Positions 57,301 to 64,000 of a DNA stretch of 64,000 nucleotides are shown in pieces. Both the position numbers and the translations under genes were made by a program. The DNA is from Schistosoma mansoni (Eukaryota > Platyhelminthes > Trematoda > Strigeidida > Schistosomatidae). The DNA is taken from positions 26,169,951 through 26,233,950 of the forward strand of contig NC_031502.1 in the NCBI RefSeq assembly GCF_000237925.1, read 5' to 3'. The notes beneath the pieces were generated by a model. The model worked only from the letters and a program-made list of their open reading frames with translations. It was not told the DNA's origin and made no database searches. Position 1 is the stretch's first letter. Every line of letters begins with the position of its first letter.

Positions 57301-58948
57301 CTGAATAACAAGAACAGTGCGTATTAGATTTTTGAGAAGCTATTGATCCATTTGTTACAGATCTCCGACTAGAGCGCTGGTGAACATTGGTGGTTGGATC
57401 AGTTCGTGCAATTTTAGATGAAGAATGGCTTGGTGGTTCCACTGAATTCGGTCGTTTAGACTCAGGTACAGCAGATGTTGTGCACTTTGGTCGTTTTCCA
57501 TTCATTCCACCATTATATTTGGCTTTAATTTTGGCTGATAGAGATGCAGGTTTCTTTAGGTCCCCCCGAGCCACAACAAAAGGGTTGGAACGATAAGATA
57601 TACCCTTAGCTGACTCAACACGGTGTAAATGACCTCGTGTAACTAAGATGTCTAGAGAAGATAAAACGAGGCTTTCAGGAATACTATGATGCTTTTGGCA
57701 AAGTGCCAGGACAAGCTCTTGTACAGGGCGTCTTCTTAGGTTTTTCAGATGAACAACGATATTCATGACTTTTGACATGATAGAATCAGATATAGGAGAT
57801 TGATCCTCACATGATGGTAGGGATTCGGAGGCATCAACATCTAGTTCCGTCTTTGAAGTTACACTAGTAGGTTGAACACGCTTTTTGGAAACCAGTTTAG
57901 AAACAGTATTAGGAAGAGATTTAGAGTTTGGTGAATTACTGCGGTGGAGAGACCTAGTGCTCTGAAACTCATGTGTGGGAGAAGCCTTCAGCATAATTGT
58001 AACAGATTTACGTGTTTGCCCGAGGAGAGAATTTTCTTGGGTATCAGAGGTAGTGAAGTCACCTACATTTTTGTCTCCCTTCAGGAGGTTTTGAGAGACT
58101 TGCGGATTTACAGATACTGAATCATTTCGTTGAAAAGCACCATTATTAGGTTGCGATTTGCGTCTGGTAGACTTGGGAGTATTACGGTTTGATTGGTCAG
58201 GAAGTGATCTTGATGTTTTTTGTAATCGTTGTGAAGTATCACCGCAATTACCTTTAGAAAGTCCAACAACAGGAACTTTATTCGTGGGAACTTTACAGTC
58301 ATTTTCAATCTGGATTGTATTCGGACTAGATAGTGAACCAGTTGAATCCCCAGAAACTTCACACGGAACCCAACCGTTATCTGGGTGCATTGTGTGATCT
58401 GAACGGTTAAGTGTTTGAATGTTTAACAACGCATCTGAATCGCAGACTAATGGTGTTTGCGAAACACTGGACTCAGAACTCGGAAAAGATGACGAGTGGC
58501 CAGAATAAGTTCCCGGTTGTAACGAAAAGAAACTAGTCGAACTTAAGGCTACTGAACTTGGAGCAGAACGACGTGACGTTGGCCGTACAGTATTCCTCTT
58601 ACCTGACTTAAAAGGAAGTGGAGGTGGTTGACTTTTGGTAGACGAAATACTGCTCTTGTCTGCAGCTAAGTCGTCATCGCTATCTTTTTCTAATTTTACA
58701 GACATGTCATGAAACTCATCTGTTTCACATCTTAGAAGCTTGCTACGAGAAACCAAGGGTAGAGAGTAACGCCTTTTTCCACGATGAAGTTTGCGGTAAC
58801 GAATGTGGAAGTCCTGAATTAATGAAAGGCATGGTTCGCGAAGACTGGTGAAGGGTTCCCAAGAATCTTGCTCCGGAGGAAATCCTTTCCATCTAACACG
58901 GTACTCCACGCGACCACGGCGAACTCGTCGGTCTATAATGCTATCAAC
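36282..58948 (-). CDS. CDYL: Chromodomain Y-like protein (CDYL), six exons, first exon missing
   Basis: Exons, in order of translation: 58948-57181, 56368-56259, 53943-53731, 43254-42643, 39294-39151, 36443-36282. All joins keep the frame (phase 1 after the first listed exon, phase 0 at the rest) and sum to exactly 1003 codons including the stop. Domains, counted from the first visible codon: most of a chromodomain (1-45), a long Ser-rich linker, a SAMD1/KAT6-like winged helix (about 392-459), more linker, and a crotonase-like domain (about 660-1002). CDYL proteins sit in the nucleus, bind methylated histone H3 through the chromodomain, act as corepressors, and can hydrate crotonyl-CoA through the crotonase-like domain. 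The exon with the start codon and the first chromodomain strand was not found and probably lies past 64 kb. Introns of 2 to 10.5 kb are packed with retroelements. Confidence 0.92.
36444..38140. other. CDYL intron sequence without recognised features
   Basis: Part of the intron between the last two coding exons. AT-rich; a tgactgactg near 37832 resembles an RTE tail, but no body is attached. Confidence 0.45.
38141..38480 (+). mobile_element. Hammerhead SINE (Sm-alpha type), near full length
   Basis: A roughly 340-bp unit starting atgtgctcactagtgactag. It has a tRNA-like Pol III head (A box ccagctcagtggtctagagg at about 38311; B box gagttcgaatc at about 38364) and a hammerhead segment. It aligns from its first base with 54331-54640. 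Sm-alpha repeats of about 335 bp with this design are known from schistosomes. It lies in a CDYL intron, antisense to the gene. Confidence 0.85.
38385..38456 (+). ncRNA. Hammerhead ribozyme motif, decayed core
   Basis: It reads gcgcaatcttgaggagtccc then atattaagacgaaacggcc and aggttttcc. The GAAAC half is intact, but the CUGANGA half reads TTGAGGA, so the essential first C is lost. Activity is unlikely. Confidence 0.75.
39151..39294 (-). CDS. CDYL: CDYL exon, crotonase C-terminal part
   Basis: Exactly 48 codons, acceptor attattgtacag, donor gtaggt after ATG. It reads ANELLLAGRKLSAREALQRG then LASDLLFPKSFKQELLLRCR, equivalent to ANEMLFCGRKLTAQEAC in human CDYL. Phase 0 at both ends. Confidence 0.92.
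39482..42112 (+). mobile_element. RTE-type LINE, 5'-truncated, with target-site duplication
   Basis: The element body 39494-42100 is bounded by AATAGTTAAAAC at 39482-39493 and 42101-42112. It codes for fragments of a LINE reverse transcriptase: RGRAAGPDRFTPEIFKDGG, SLIVPVYKKGQKSSCDNHRG, GVCQDYPLSPFLFNFVVDML, LEYADDIFLFGEDTDKMQ, VLLYGSETWPVRVEDIRRLL and RRLGHVLRMPSHRLPRRAM. The C-terminal stretch is of the RTE kind common in flatworms. The 3' end is gtgactgactgattg. Lesions include a stop near 40148 and a frameshift near 41510. A 0.5-kb retroposon sits inside at 40320-40815. It lies in the CDYL intron 42642-39295, antisense to the gene. Confidence 0.9.
40320..40815 (+). mobile_element. 0.5-kb retroposon nested in the RTE LINE
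   Basis: This is the same family as 1047-1545 and 59405-59821. It starts at ccctgttatagccgagagtg and ends in gtttaaataaataaatag. It breaks the RT frame between DREVLWQCL and the text that resumes with INLIKALYS-like codons, with a short stretch of LINE sequence missing at the junction. The segment 40490-40640 is almost identical to 59480-59630. Confidence 0.88.
42338..42367. repeat. (TA)n microsatellite
   Basis: About 30 bp of pure TA dinucleotides in a CDYL intron. Confidence 0.95.
42643..43254 (-). CDS. CDYL: CDYL exon with crotonase core
   Basis: A 612-base exon (204 aa), acceptor attttgaag, donor gtaagt. It holds the crotonase core: LIMISGTGTVFSSGIDLTII, FPKPVVVGVNGPALGLAVAI, LPLCDIVYISDSATFYMPYT and RLGQIPEGASTY. 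These match the CoA-binding and oxyanion-loop region of CDYL proteins. Between GIDL and FPKP there is an insert of roughly 70 residues rich in Ser, Asn and His, not present in vertebrate CDYL. Confidence 0.93.
44049..44106 (-). ncRNA. Lone Penelope-type hammerhead motif
   Basis: On the minus strand: gtaaGCAG-CTGATGA-aagacaac-GAAA, a palindromic taaaatgaattcattcaat, then CTGC. It matches the hammerheads in the Penelope pseudo-LTRs at 30.5 and 34.5 kb in both core halves, in stem I (GCAG/CTGC) and in the stem III palindrome. Surrounding sequence does not align with the pseudo-LTR. It lies in the sense direction of CDYL, in the 10.5-kb intron. Confidence 0.65.
44295..44510 (-). mobile_element. 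Hammerhead SINE (Sm-alpha type), 5'-shortened, minus strand
   Basis: On the minus strand ttcactggtctgaaggctaa (A-box part) and ggtcctgggtttggattccc (B-box part) are followed by a hammerhead segment. It aligns with the SINEs at 38.3 and 54.5 kb but lacks their first about 100 bp. It is sense-oriented within the CDYL intron. Confidence 0.8.
44308..44378 (-). ncRNA. Hammerhead ribozyme with intact core
   Basis: It reads ggatgtgcacta, CTGACGAG-tcccactttac-GAC-GAAAC, then gaccgttcattgcctcc and gggattcc. Both core halves (CUGANGAG and GAAAC) match the consensus, with a 3-bp stem II (GTC/GAC). It aligns with the schistosome satellite hammerhead up to its GGATTCC end. Of the SINE hammerheads in this window it is the only one with both halves unaltered. 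Stem III pairing looks weak by eye. Confidence 0.75.
44699..47018 (-). mobile_element. RTE-type LINE with internal deletion and target-site duplication
   Basis: The body 44711-47006 is bounded by TTTTGAATTCAC at 44699-44710 and 47007-47018. On the minus strand it has a long 5' UTR with atggggttagcgaccccat, then an endonuclease (TGKTSQIAMEMKRYNLAVLE, ISETHWTQARQQRLGTEEM, DLTILMGDLNAKVGVDNTG, FTHKRIHKATWISPDHTTR; 46023-46724). A linker and reverse transcriptase follow (AAGPDNISAEALK, KCEDYRGISLLSVPGKVFNR, FIDYEKAFDSVDRRTLWKLL, VRTGVRQG; 44715-45575). The RT stops at RQG and jumps straight into the 3' end, tatgctcctcgacgagggg and taacaggcgtaagtaag. The C-terminal RT half is missing although both element ends are present. 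A few stops and frameshifts interrupt the endonuclease and linker. Confidence 0.92.
47019..47659. other. CDYL intron sequence, nothing recognised
   Basis: AT-rich; small frames on both strands lack similarity. Confidence 0.4.
47660..47905 (+). mobile_element. Decayed fragment of the 0.5-kb retroposon
   Basis: It aligns with the middle and 3' part of the other copies: aaaggggagttggaaaattc, ccaagatcctgaggggacga, ggtcacggctaccatgggat and aacctcggcagtatccc. The copy is much more diverged than those at 1.0, 40.3 and 59.4 kb. Confidence 0.8.
48152..48642. mobile_element. Fold-back element with about 143-bp inverted arms
   Basis: The arms 48152-48294 and 48498-48642 are inverted copies of each other, and a 24-bp block is identical (48229-48252 against 48542-48565). 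The central spacer of about 200 bp has no coding frame. The structure resembles a MITE or fold-back DNA transposon. No target-site duplication could be fixed. It lies in the 10.5-kb CDYL intron. Confidence 0.75.
48643..50562. other. CDYL intron sequence, nothing recognised
   Basis: AT-rich; includes a few short TA runs near 49165. No coding frame or repeat boundary supported. Confidence 0.4.
50563..51240. repeat. Left arm of a 678-bp near-identical inverted repeat
   Basis: Its reverse complement is found at 60719-61397. Every stretch I compared matched, and translated frames of 95 residues are the same in both. The flanks on both sides diverge at once. The segment is an internal part of an RTE reverse-transcriptase region. 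Confidence 0.9.
50563..53090 (-). mobile_element. Degraded RTE-type LINE, minus strand
   Basis: On the minus strand the order is that of an RTE element. Endonuclease start: HAIDLCCGFKTCLWNPSVVI, HWTSLSQNREPEWLTLCVLR (52.77-53.07 kb). Endonuclease end: pieces equivalent to TDNGDRLLQLCSDHN and RKRLIEDCRSFW (about 52.3-52.5 kb). A KAAGPD motif lies near 51.58 kb, and the RT part SCVHQIFTPHQVLEHRLTYR is at 51.12-51.24 kb. It then runs into the segment shared with 60.7-61.4 kb. It is heavily mutated. It is sense-oriented in the CDYL intron. Confidence 0.8.
53731..53943 (-). CDS. CDYL: CDYL exon starting the crotonase-like domain
   Basis: A 213-base exon, phase 0 at both ends (acceptor atgtctag, donor gtaatt after CAG). 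After a Ser/Asn-rich start it reads VYKFKSIWVKKNVQGGFTEV then WLQSPGSF, matching the first strands of the CDYL crotonase-like domain (in human CDYL a similar stretch opens the domain). It ends NGFTIQ and joins VLEELTIVLN of the next exon. Confidence 0.88.
54331..54640 (+). mobile_element. Hammerhead SINE (Sm-alpha type), near full length
   Basis: It starts atgtgctcattagtgactag like the copy at 38141 and aligns with it throughout. A-box part ccagctaagtggtgtagaga; decayed B-box part cttgtgtccgagtgc; ribozyme segment at 54553-54630. It lies in a CDYL intron, antisense to the gene. Confidence 0.82.
54553..54630 (+). ncRNA. Hammerhead ribozyme motif, decayed core
   Basis: It reads gtgcacttatgaggagtcc then actaggataaaacgacc. 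CUGANGA has become TATGAGGA and GAAAC has become TAAAAC, so both core halves are damaged. Confidence 0.7.
54641..56258. other. CDYL intron sequence, nothing recognised
   Basis: AT-rich sequence without supported features. Confidence 0.4.
56259..56368 (-). CDS. CDYL: CDYL linker exon
   Basis: A 110-base exon. The acceptor aatatacag precedes AT-ATT, and the donor gttagt follows CAA. It reads ILQQGTKIFIVPPASPLNET then TFESQMNNLPFHRSEQ; the split first codon joins the previous exon as Asn. No domain is recognised. It bridges the winged-helix region and the crotonase-like domain. Confidence 0.82.
56480..56595 (-). mobile_element. tRNA-like SINE head, minus strand
   Basis: On the minus strand tcatggcttagtggtc (A-box-like) and tataggttcgagaactg (B-box-like) are spaced about as in a tRNA. 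The rest does not fold as a normal tRNA and no hammerhead follows, so a SINE remnant is likelier than a tRNA gene. Confidence 0.4.
57181..58948 (-). CDS. CDYL: CDYL exon with chromodomain and winged helix
   Basis: The exon begins after an acceptor (gtttttag) with VDSIIDRRVRRGRVEYRVRW then KGFPPEQDSWEPF: the chromodomain minus its first strand, with the W-x2-F and SWEP aromatic positions kept. A long Ser/Thr/Asn-rich linker follows with basic patches (KLHRGKRR, STRRKS). At 57575-57780 it reads MNIVVHLKNLRRRPVQELVL, SLDILVTRGHLHRV and AKGISYRSNP, which fits the winged helix of SAMD1 and KAT6 (R-x-RP-x2-E, L-x2-L-V-x2-G-x-L-x2-V, KG-x-SYR). In those proteins the winged helix binds unmethylated CpG DNA. 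The exon ends at CCACCAA before donor gtatgt, in phase 1. Confidence 0.92.
57575..57780 (-). other. SAMD1/KAT6-like winged-helix domain within CDYL
   Basis: About 68 residues from VMNIVVHLKNLRRRPVQELV to GISYRSN. The pattern I/V-x2-LKNLR-x-RP-x2-E-L near the start, the L-x2-LV-x2-G-x-LHRV helix-wing turn, and the closing KG-ISYR match the winged helices of SAMD1 and the KAT6 N-terminus. I call this from pattern only. The flanks on both sides are disordered, so the domain stands alone. Confidence 0.7.
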
Positions 58949-59394
58949 CTAAAAACGTAAAGTCCATAGGATAGCTCATGAAAAGTAATGTAACATTAAC
59001 AGAATGAAACTTTAAAGACACACTCATAAAACTACGTCCTAATTACGAGCTACAAATCACCTTAAGCCCTCGGAATTCATTTAAAATAGTATGCCAAAAC
59101 AATATCATACGAAATACCTTCAAGAACAATTAAATTCGCATTCCTGTTTCTTGACGTCAGATATTTTGCTGCTGAGATGGAGGATCTTTTAACTAGCAAC
59201 CACAGACCACTTTTATATCATATTTAATGACAACATTTTGGTGATAGCACACTGACCTGGGAAAATTATTTATACCTAGACACCTGAAAACACCAAACGT
59301 GAATTTAAACCTCCAATCAACTACTAGGAGATTCTAAAAACCAATTTTTGAAACTGTAACCACCAGAAATAATCAATAACAAATAGATACCAAT

Positions 59395-59831
59395 ACCACA
59401 GGACTCACTGCCTTCTCGTGGCGGGGGTTTTGTTTACGAAATTAAGAGGACGAAAAGCGAATGTCCGGCGTTTTAACCGGGTTGGTGAACATGACGAGTC
59501 CACCTAGGGGAGTTGGAAAACCCTCATTCCAAACAAATGGTGTACATGGGCTCCAGTATCCTGAGAGAACAAATGGCGTATGAATCAATCGTTGGTCACC
59601 GGCTACCATGGGACTGCATCTCCTCACCATGCTCCACTGTCTTGTGGATCAGACCTTTAGGTCAAAGGCTCCGGGTGTGGCCCTCTAAAAAACCACCTGC
59701 TTTAGTTTGGGCACCTGGGAAGTATCACAGCCCTCACACAAATCAAATGAGATTTGTGCGGCGCGTATATTTGGTGCCCCGTTGTACCAATATTTGTGTT
59801 TGAATAAAAATTAATAAAATAACCACAGGAC
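59395..59831 (+). mobile_element. 0.5-kb retroposon, 5'-truncated, with target-site duplication
   Basis: The body 59405-59821 is bounded by ACCACAGGAC at 59395-59404 and 59822-59831. It begins inside the family (tcactgccttctcgtgg), so it is shortened at the 5' end. It ends in gaataaaaattaataaaata. It is nearly identical to the copy at 40.3 kb. 5' truncation, A-rich tail and target-site duplication together indicate LINE-driven retroposition. Confidence 0.9.
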
Positions 59832-60156
59832 CTGGTGCAAATATGGATTGATTTCACTTATTGCATCTCAAGGCAACGGCAAATTAACAAACAGGTAAAA
59901 CAACGAAGGGTGAATGACTCTACCATCAATAATGAGAAGTAGAAAAACAATGAAGAGTCAAGAGAAAAAAGGAGTGGACAGAACGAGTATTATTACTTTA
60001 GAAATTGGACGCAGGAGACGGAATTAATGCATCAATCTCAGTGAACATACAGTTATCTCACGGATCAACTAGAAAGCCTCCACATCTACACATTGTTAAG
60101 CAGGGGTCCGGGTGTAAGGACACCAAAACCAACAATCCTAGTTAGTTATTTAAAAC

Positions 60157-60540
60157 TTGAGTGTATTGACTACTTCACCCATCTTGTTAGCTTTAAAAGC
60201 CCCCGAAGTGGGTTCAGAAAGCTCGATTAGTTTTCGCCAATTTAAATCGTCTCTGACTTATCCAAGATCTCCATTTGCAAACCAAAGGACTATTATGTTG
60301 CACAGCAGCTCGCTCTCTCTACCTTACGGTTGTGAAACGTGGACTTTAAAAGTAGGCGATCTATTCGTAAAACTGATGTTTGTCAAGATCACTGAGTGAG
60401 TAGTGCTGAGATTAGATACAAAGAACTAGGTAAGCGTGAGAAGTTTGTTAATGGCATTTGAATATTCTTAAAATTGATTAGTTGAGACATATACCATCTG
60501 AGATAGTGGTCTAATCTTAACAGATGGATTTACTAATAAC
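60157..60540 (+). mobile_element. RTE LINE fragment, RT C-terminal part
   Basis: The translation SISFRQFKSSLTYPRSPFAN, YGCETWTLKVGDLFVK and a degraded LGKREKFVNGI piece correspond to the RIRLAFANLRHLWRR, YGSETWPVRVEDIRRL and LGKDGKSIDEV parts of the RTE at 41.2-41.6 kb. It is directly followed by a piece from an earlier part of the protein, so the order is rearranged or two insertions abut. Confidence 0.7.
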
Positions 60541-60549
60541 TTGTCCATA

Positions 60550-61620
60550 GTCTTGGAATTGGACATCATCCCGAATAGTTACAAACGCTGATCGTTCCAG
60601 TTTACAAGAACAAAATCCTCTTGTGTGATAACCACAGAGTAAACAGTCTGACTAACAGTCCCTAACTAGAGTATGTGAAGATCAAACTCAGGAAAACCAG
60701 ACTGACTTTAGACTTGGGAGTAGTTGCGTACACCAAATATTCACTCCTCATCAAGTTCTGGAACACAGACTTACCTACCGATTCCTAACCACAGTTATAT
60801 TTCTCAACCCCAAAGCAGCGTTCTATTCTGTTGGTTGAGAAATTTTATGGGAGTGCCCATCAATTAAAAGCGCACCACGGTACAGCGGTCTTGTGCAGAC
60901 TATGTACTCGAATACTACTGGTTAGATCAGAGGTTATGACAAACCGTCATTGGAAGTGCTAACATTTATTGGCGTTTGTAAGAGTTTTCCAGTGTCCCTA
61001 TTTTTGTCTAACCTCGTCATACACATTCGTCTAGTGATAATGCTATCATCGTGTAACGTTTCAGGAATCGATTTCTTACTGGGATTATCATTTGCTGACT
61101 TCAGAACACTTAGGTAACACAGCTCTGTTATCATGGAAACTCTGAGAAAATACAGTCTTCTGATTGTCTTGAGCAACAGTGTAAACATGTTTGGTTTGTA
61201 ATTTGTTCCCTCTAAATTCAATATGTTGCTTAATGACTGGTCTGGACCAATACTTAAACTGATGATAGACAGTGAAGTGGTCGAGTGCTTCTACCACTTC
61301 ACTTGCCTTAGAAGTATCATCAGCCATTGTAGTAATCAGTAGAGGTTGTCTTCGAAGCGTTGCTCGCGCTCTTCGAGACAACTTAGTGAACGACGGTGAT
61401 GTCAGAAAAGGATCTCAAGGTAGAGGTGGCGAATCGGTTAACGGGATCATGGACATGGACATCAAGTCACTCACTGTTGGAGTGAGACATGCTGGTGAGT
61501 GCAGTCTACAAACGTGAGGTCAACGCTATTATCATTACCATTGGTTAGAGACGTTGGGGGATAATCTCGACTCGTTCATCATGGAGCAAATGTATTTACT
61601 CCTGGTCCTCCACCAGACCC
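60550..61620 (+). mobile_element. Degraded RTE-type LINE, plus strand
   Basis: It reads LIVPVYKNK, then SCVHQIFTPHQVLEHRLTYR and FLTTVIFLNPKAAFYSVG, further decayed RT text, a chain like SEVVECFYHFTCLRS (equivalent to SEVVERVDRLTYLGS), and a 3' part with ttggttagagacgttggg. It has numerous stops. It contains the right arm of the inverted repeat. Confidence 0.8.
60719..61397. repeat. Right arm of a 678-bp near-identical inverted repeat
   Basis: Reverse complement of 50563-51240. Here the segment is continuous with RTE text on both sides (60.68-60.72 kb and 61.40-61.56 kb), so this site looks like the source of the shared sequence. Confidence 0.9.
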
Positions 61621-63430
61621 TAAGAATTTAAACGAGCCTTTAAGTTTTTTAGTGCATGAATTTATTCATCCTCAAATTATGTTGCCCATCCGTAATATTT
61701 TAACTACATACTAGGTTTTGCCATATGTACTACTGAGCGACTCAGATAAAAAGCAGCTTGGACCAACAAGTCTGATATATAGCAATGAGAGATAAAACCA
61801 AAGCCTATGTAGTCAATAGTGGAGTGAGATACAAAATGAATATTCCACAACCAATGAAAGCTATTTCCAGCACTGGCGGTGTAGACAGTTCCTACAAAAA
61901 CTAATTTCCACCGAAATATTAAGGTGCATGGTGAGCTTAATTTTTCCCGAGAAAAACTGCCATGTTTTAAAAGTGGTTGACTGTTGAAATCCTGTGGATA
62001 GCAGTTCATAAACACAATATAGTTTAGGTAACATCGAAAGGACGTCCAGTACCTAACACATAGTCAAACTTACAAGAAAAACACTACCAATTCACAAAAC
62101 CTTTATTCGGGAACAGCTTAGGACCATCAAACCTCAAATTCTTTCAGAGAGTTGAAAGGCGGAGGTCACACAGCTCTCCAAAGTCGCTGAGGTTATGTAT
62201 CAAAGATTGAAGTAAACTTAGCGTTAAACAGAAGCTCTAGAAAGTTAAAACAGATATTCTTACTAGATAAATATTGTGCTCCTCGCTTTCTGACTGTTTC
62301 ATCCTACGTTAGTTAGAATCTCGATAAAACTACCTACTACAAGCGAAGGTTTTGAGAAGTGCGCGTAAAAGTCGGACTAATACTAGCGCATAGCCATGAA
62401 CAAAAACGGATAATAATGACTTTCTGTTAACACGCTAACTTTCTAGACCACTTTAACTTGCTACAGCATACATAGAAGTGAATAAAACCATACTTACCAT
62501 CATGTAAGGCACCGAATTTATGCTAGTAGCCAATCGTCCCAGTAATCTGACTTTCAATACAATGTCAAACAATATTATCAAGTAGAGTAAACCTCTAGAA
62601 TCTGAAACCTTAAGCCTCAAACCTGAGCCGTATTTTAATTGATTAAATGCGTTTTTGGGAGGCTGCAGATGCGTTGACCCCGACTATAGGTGTCACGGCA
62701 AAATAATCTCCAAATCAAATGGTTCAATGGATGCTATGTGAAGTGATACGTCTCATTTGTTTTAATGAGCTGAAAAAGCGAAGGATGTACATCAAAGCAT
62801 CGAAGACAATTGTGTGCTTTACTATATTTGTTACCTAATGTATTCATTCTCACTTTTGATAGCCTAAAGTATCCTAAACACCCCTTGCTATTCATTTTCA
62901 GCACTCGATTTGGGGAAGAACACCTTAGGTTTTAGTTTCCATACAGTAAGTTTAATCGAATAATAAGTTTCAGTACTTAAGAGTTATCATCTTTTGATAT
63001 CGGATGCCCTCTTATTCCTTTTCATAGTCATTCCTAATCACTTGTGTATGTAATGAACATCATATACATATCTATTTAAGCGAACATGCTAGAATAGCCT
63101 AGCTTTCCTTTTTAGCAAGTGAGGTCATAACAAATAATGGATATAGCAAGAGTAGTCCATAAGGATTTGAAAGGAAATTGAAATTCATTAGAAGGTTCTC
63201 ATGACAACTGGAGATCAATGAGTGATACGGAGTAATAGCTGAATTTAACTACCAACGACTGTGGCGATAAATGCATCCTCAGAATAGAAAGTTCTGTAAG
63301 TCTTTCAAATTGATCCTCACCCCATTCGTTTCACTGAGAAAGCCCTGGCCGAAGCGCTGTCGCACATTCTCACCGGATAACCATCGGGCATGCCATGCGG
63401 CGCATTTCTCTCAGCAACTAGCCAGATTGG
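61621..63430. other. Probable CDYL first intron, nothing recognised
   Basis: No coding frame with similarity. I searched it by eye for a missing first CDYL exon (a chromodomain start such as YEVE before a donor) and found none. Confidence 0.4.
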
Positions 63431-63433
63431 TAC

Positions 63434-64000
63434 TGTAGCTATAAATAATTCCCCAAAATCAATAGCTCTTTAGGTGTTCGACATTGGATGCCGACCACGT
63501 TGTTTTAAGAGGACTTGTTTAACTGAAGGCTTTCAGTCATGCATCCGCACCAGATCATGTTAGGACCCAGCGTGGGAAACAGCTCCTACGTTCACTAGCC
63601 AGATTAGAGCAACCGCTTCTCTATATATTGATAACGTATCGAATATATCTTTCCAACCTCTTCGCATCTGACTTCTGATTTTAATCAAGTGGGGGACGCT
63701 TCGAATATAGAAGGTGTTACTGGTTAATAGTTGTCAAACTAGAATACTGGTCGTATTTTCAGTACAAACACATTTTGACATAAAGTATTGTAGCTGTAAA
63801 TAATTCCCCAAAATCAATAGCTCATTAAGTGTTCGACATTGGATGCTGACCACGTTGTTTAAGTGGACTTTAACTGAAGGCTTTCGGTCATGCATCCGTA
63901 CCAGATCACGTTGCAACTCGGCGTGGGACACAGATCCTACATTTCAATAGTCAGCTAAGAACGAACGCCTCTCCATATATTGGTAACGTATCAAATATAT
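63434..64000 (+). repeat. Tandem repeat with about 355-bp unit, cut by the window edge
   Basis: The stretch tgtagctataaataattccc to the end of the window repeats with a period of about 355 bp. The first unit starts at 63434 and the second at 63789. Shared blocks include gttcgacattggatg, gaccacgttgttt, aactgaaggctttc, gtcatgcatccg and taacgtatc. The units differ at scattered sites. No coding sequence is seen. Confidence 0.85.

Overview
The window looks like nuclear DNA of a schistosome (Schistosoma sp.; the species cannot be fixed from the sequence alone). The reasons are: a low-GC genome with long introns; CR1-, RTE- and Penelope-type retroelements of the kinds described in schistosomes; and several copies of a tRNA-headed, about 330-bp hammerhead-ribozyme SINE that matches the Sm-alpha type described in Schistosoma. 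No bacterial gene, rRNA gene or CRISPR array was seen.

Three host genes can be supported. (1) An intact, intronless AP-2 clathrin adaptor sigma subunit gene (3174-3602, minus, 142 aa). (2) A single-exon MOB2-type kinase activator (15972-17006, plus, 344 aa). (3) A large chromodomain-Y-like (CDYL) gene on the minus strand, for which I could place six coding exons between 58948 and 36282. Their splice phases agree throughout and give 1002 residues, from inside the chromodomain to the stop codon. The first exon, which would hold the start codon, was not found and probably lies beyond 64 kb. Besides the chromodomain and the crotonase-like domain, the CDYL protein appears to carry a SAMD1/KAT6-like winged helix in its middle.

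Layout. 1-3 kb: intergenic DNA with a 0.5-kb retroposon and an AT microsatellite. 3.2-3.6 kb: AP2 sigma. 4-15.3 kb: a cluster of three CR1-clade LINEs, one old plus copy, one old minus copy, and one fairly young plus copy whose ORF1 keeps a PHD finger. 16-17 kb: MOB2. 17-28 kb: mostly gene-free, with decayed hammerhead SINEs and one terminal-inverted-repeat element that carries a hammerhead. 28.4-34.6 kb: two Penelope-like elements in opposite orientation; the plus one is flanked by direct repeats that each hold a hammerhead motif. 36.3-58.9 kb: CDYL, its introns filled with RTE LINEs, hammerhead SINEs, a fold-back element and a lone Penelope-type hammerhead. 59-64 kb: another retroposon copy, rearranged RTE fragments including one arm of a 678-bp near-identical inverted repeat, and the start of a 355-bp tandem repeat at the right edge.

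The most unusual signals are the density of hammerhead-type ribozyme motifs from two unrelated carrier families, two of them sense-oriented about 250 bp apart in one CDYL intron; the winged helix inside CDYL; the inverted duplication; and a short retroposon family with target-site duplications that I cannot name.
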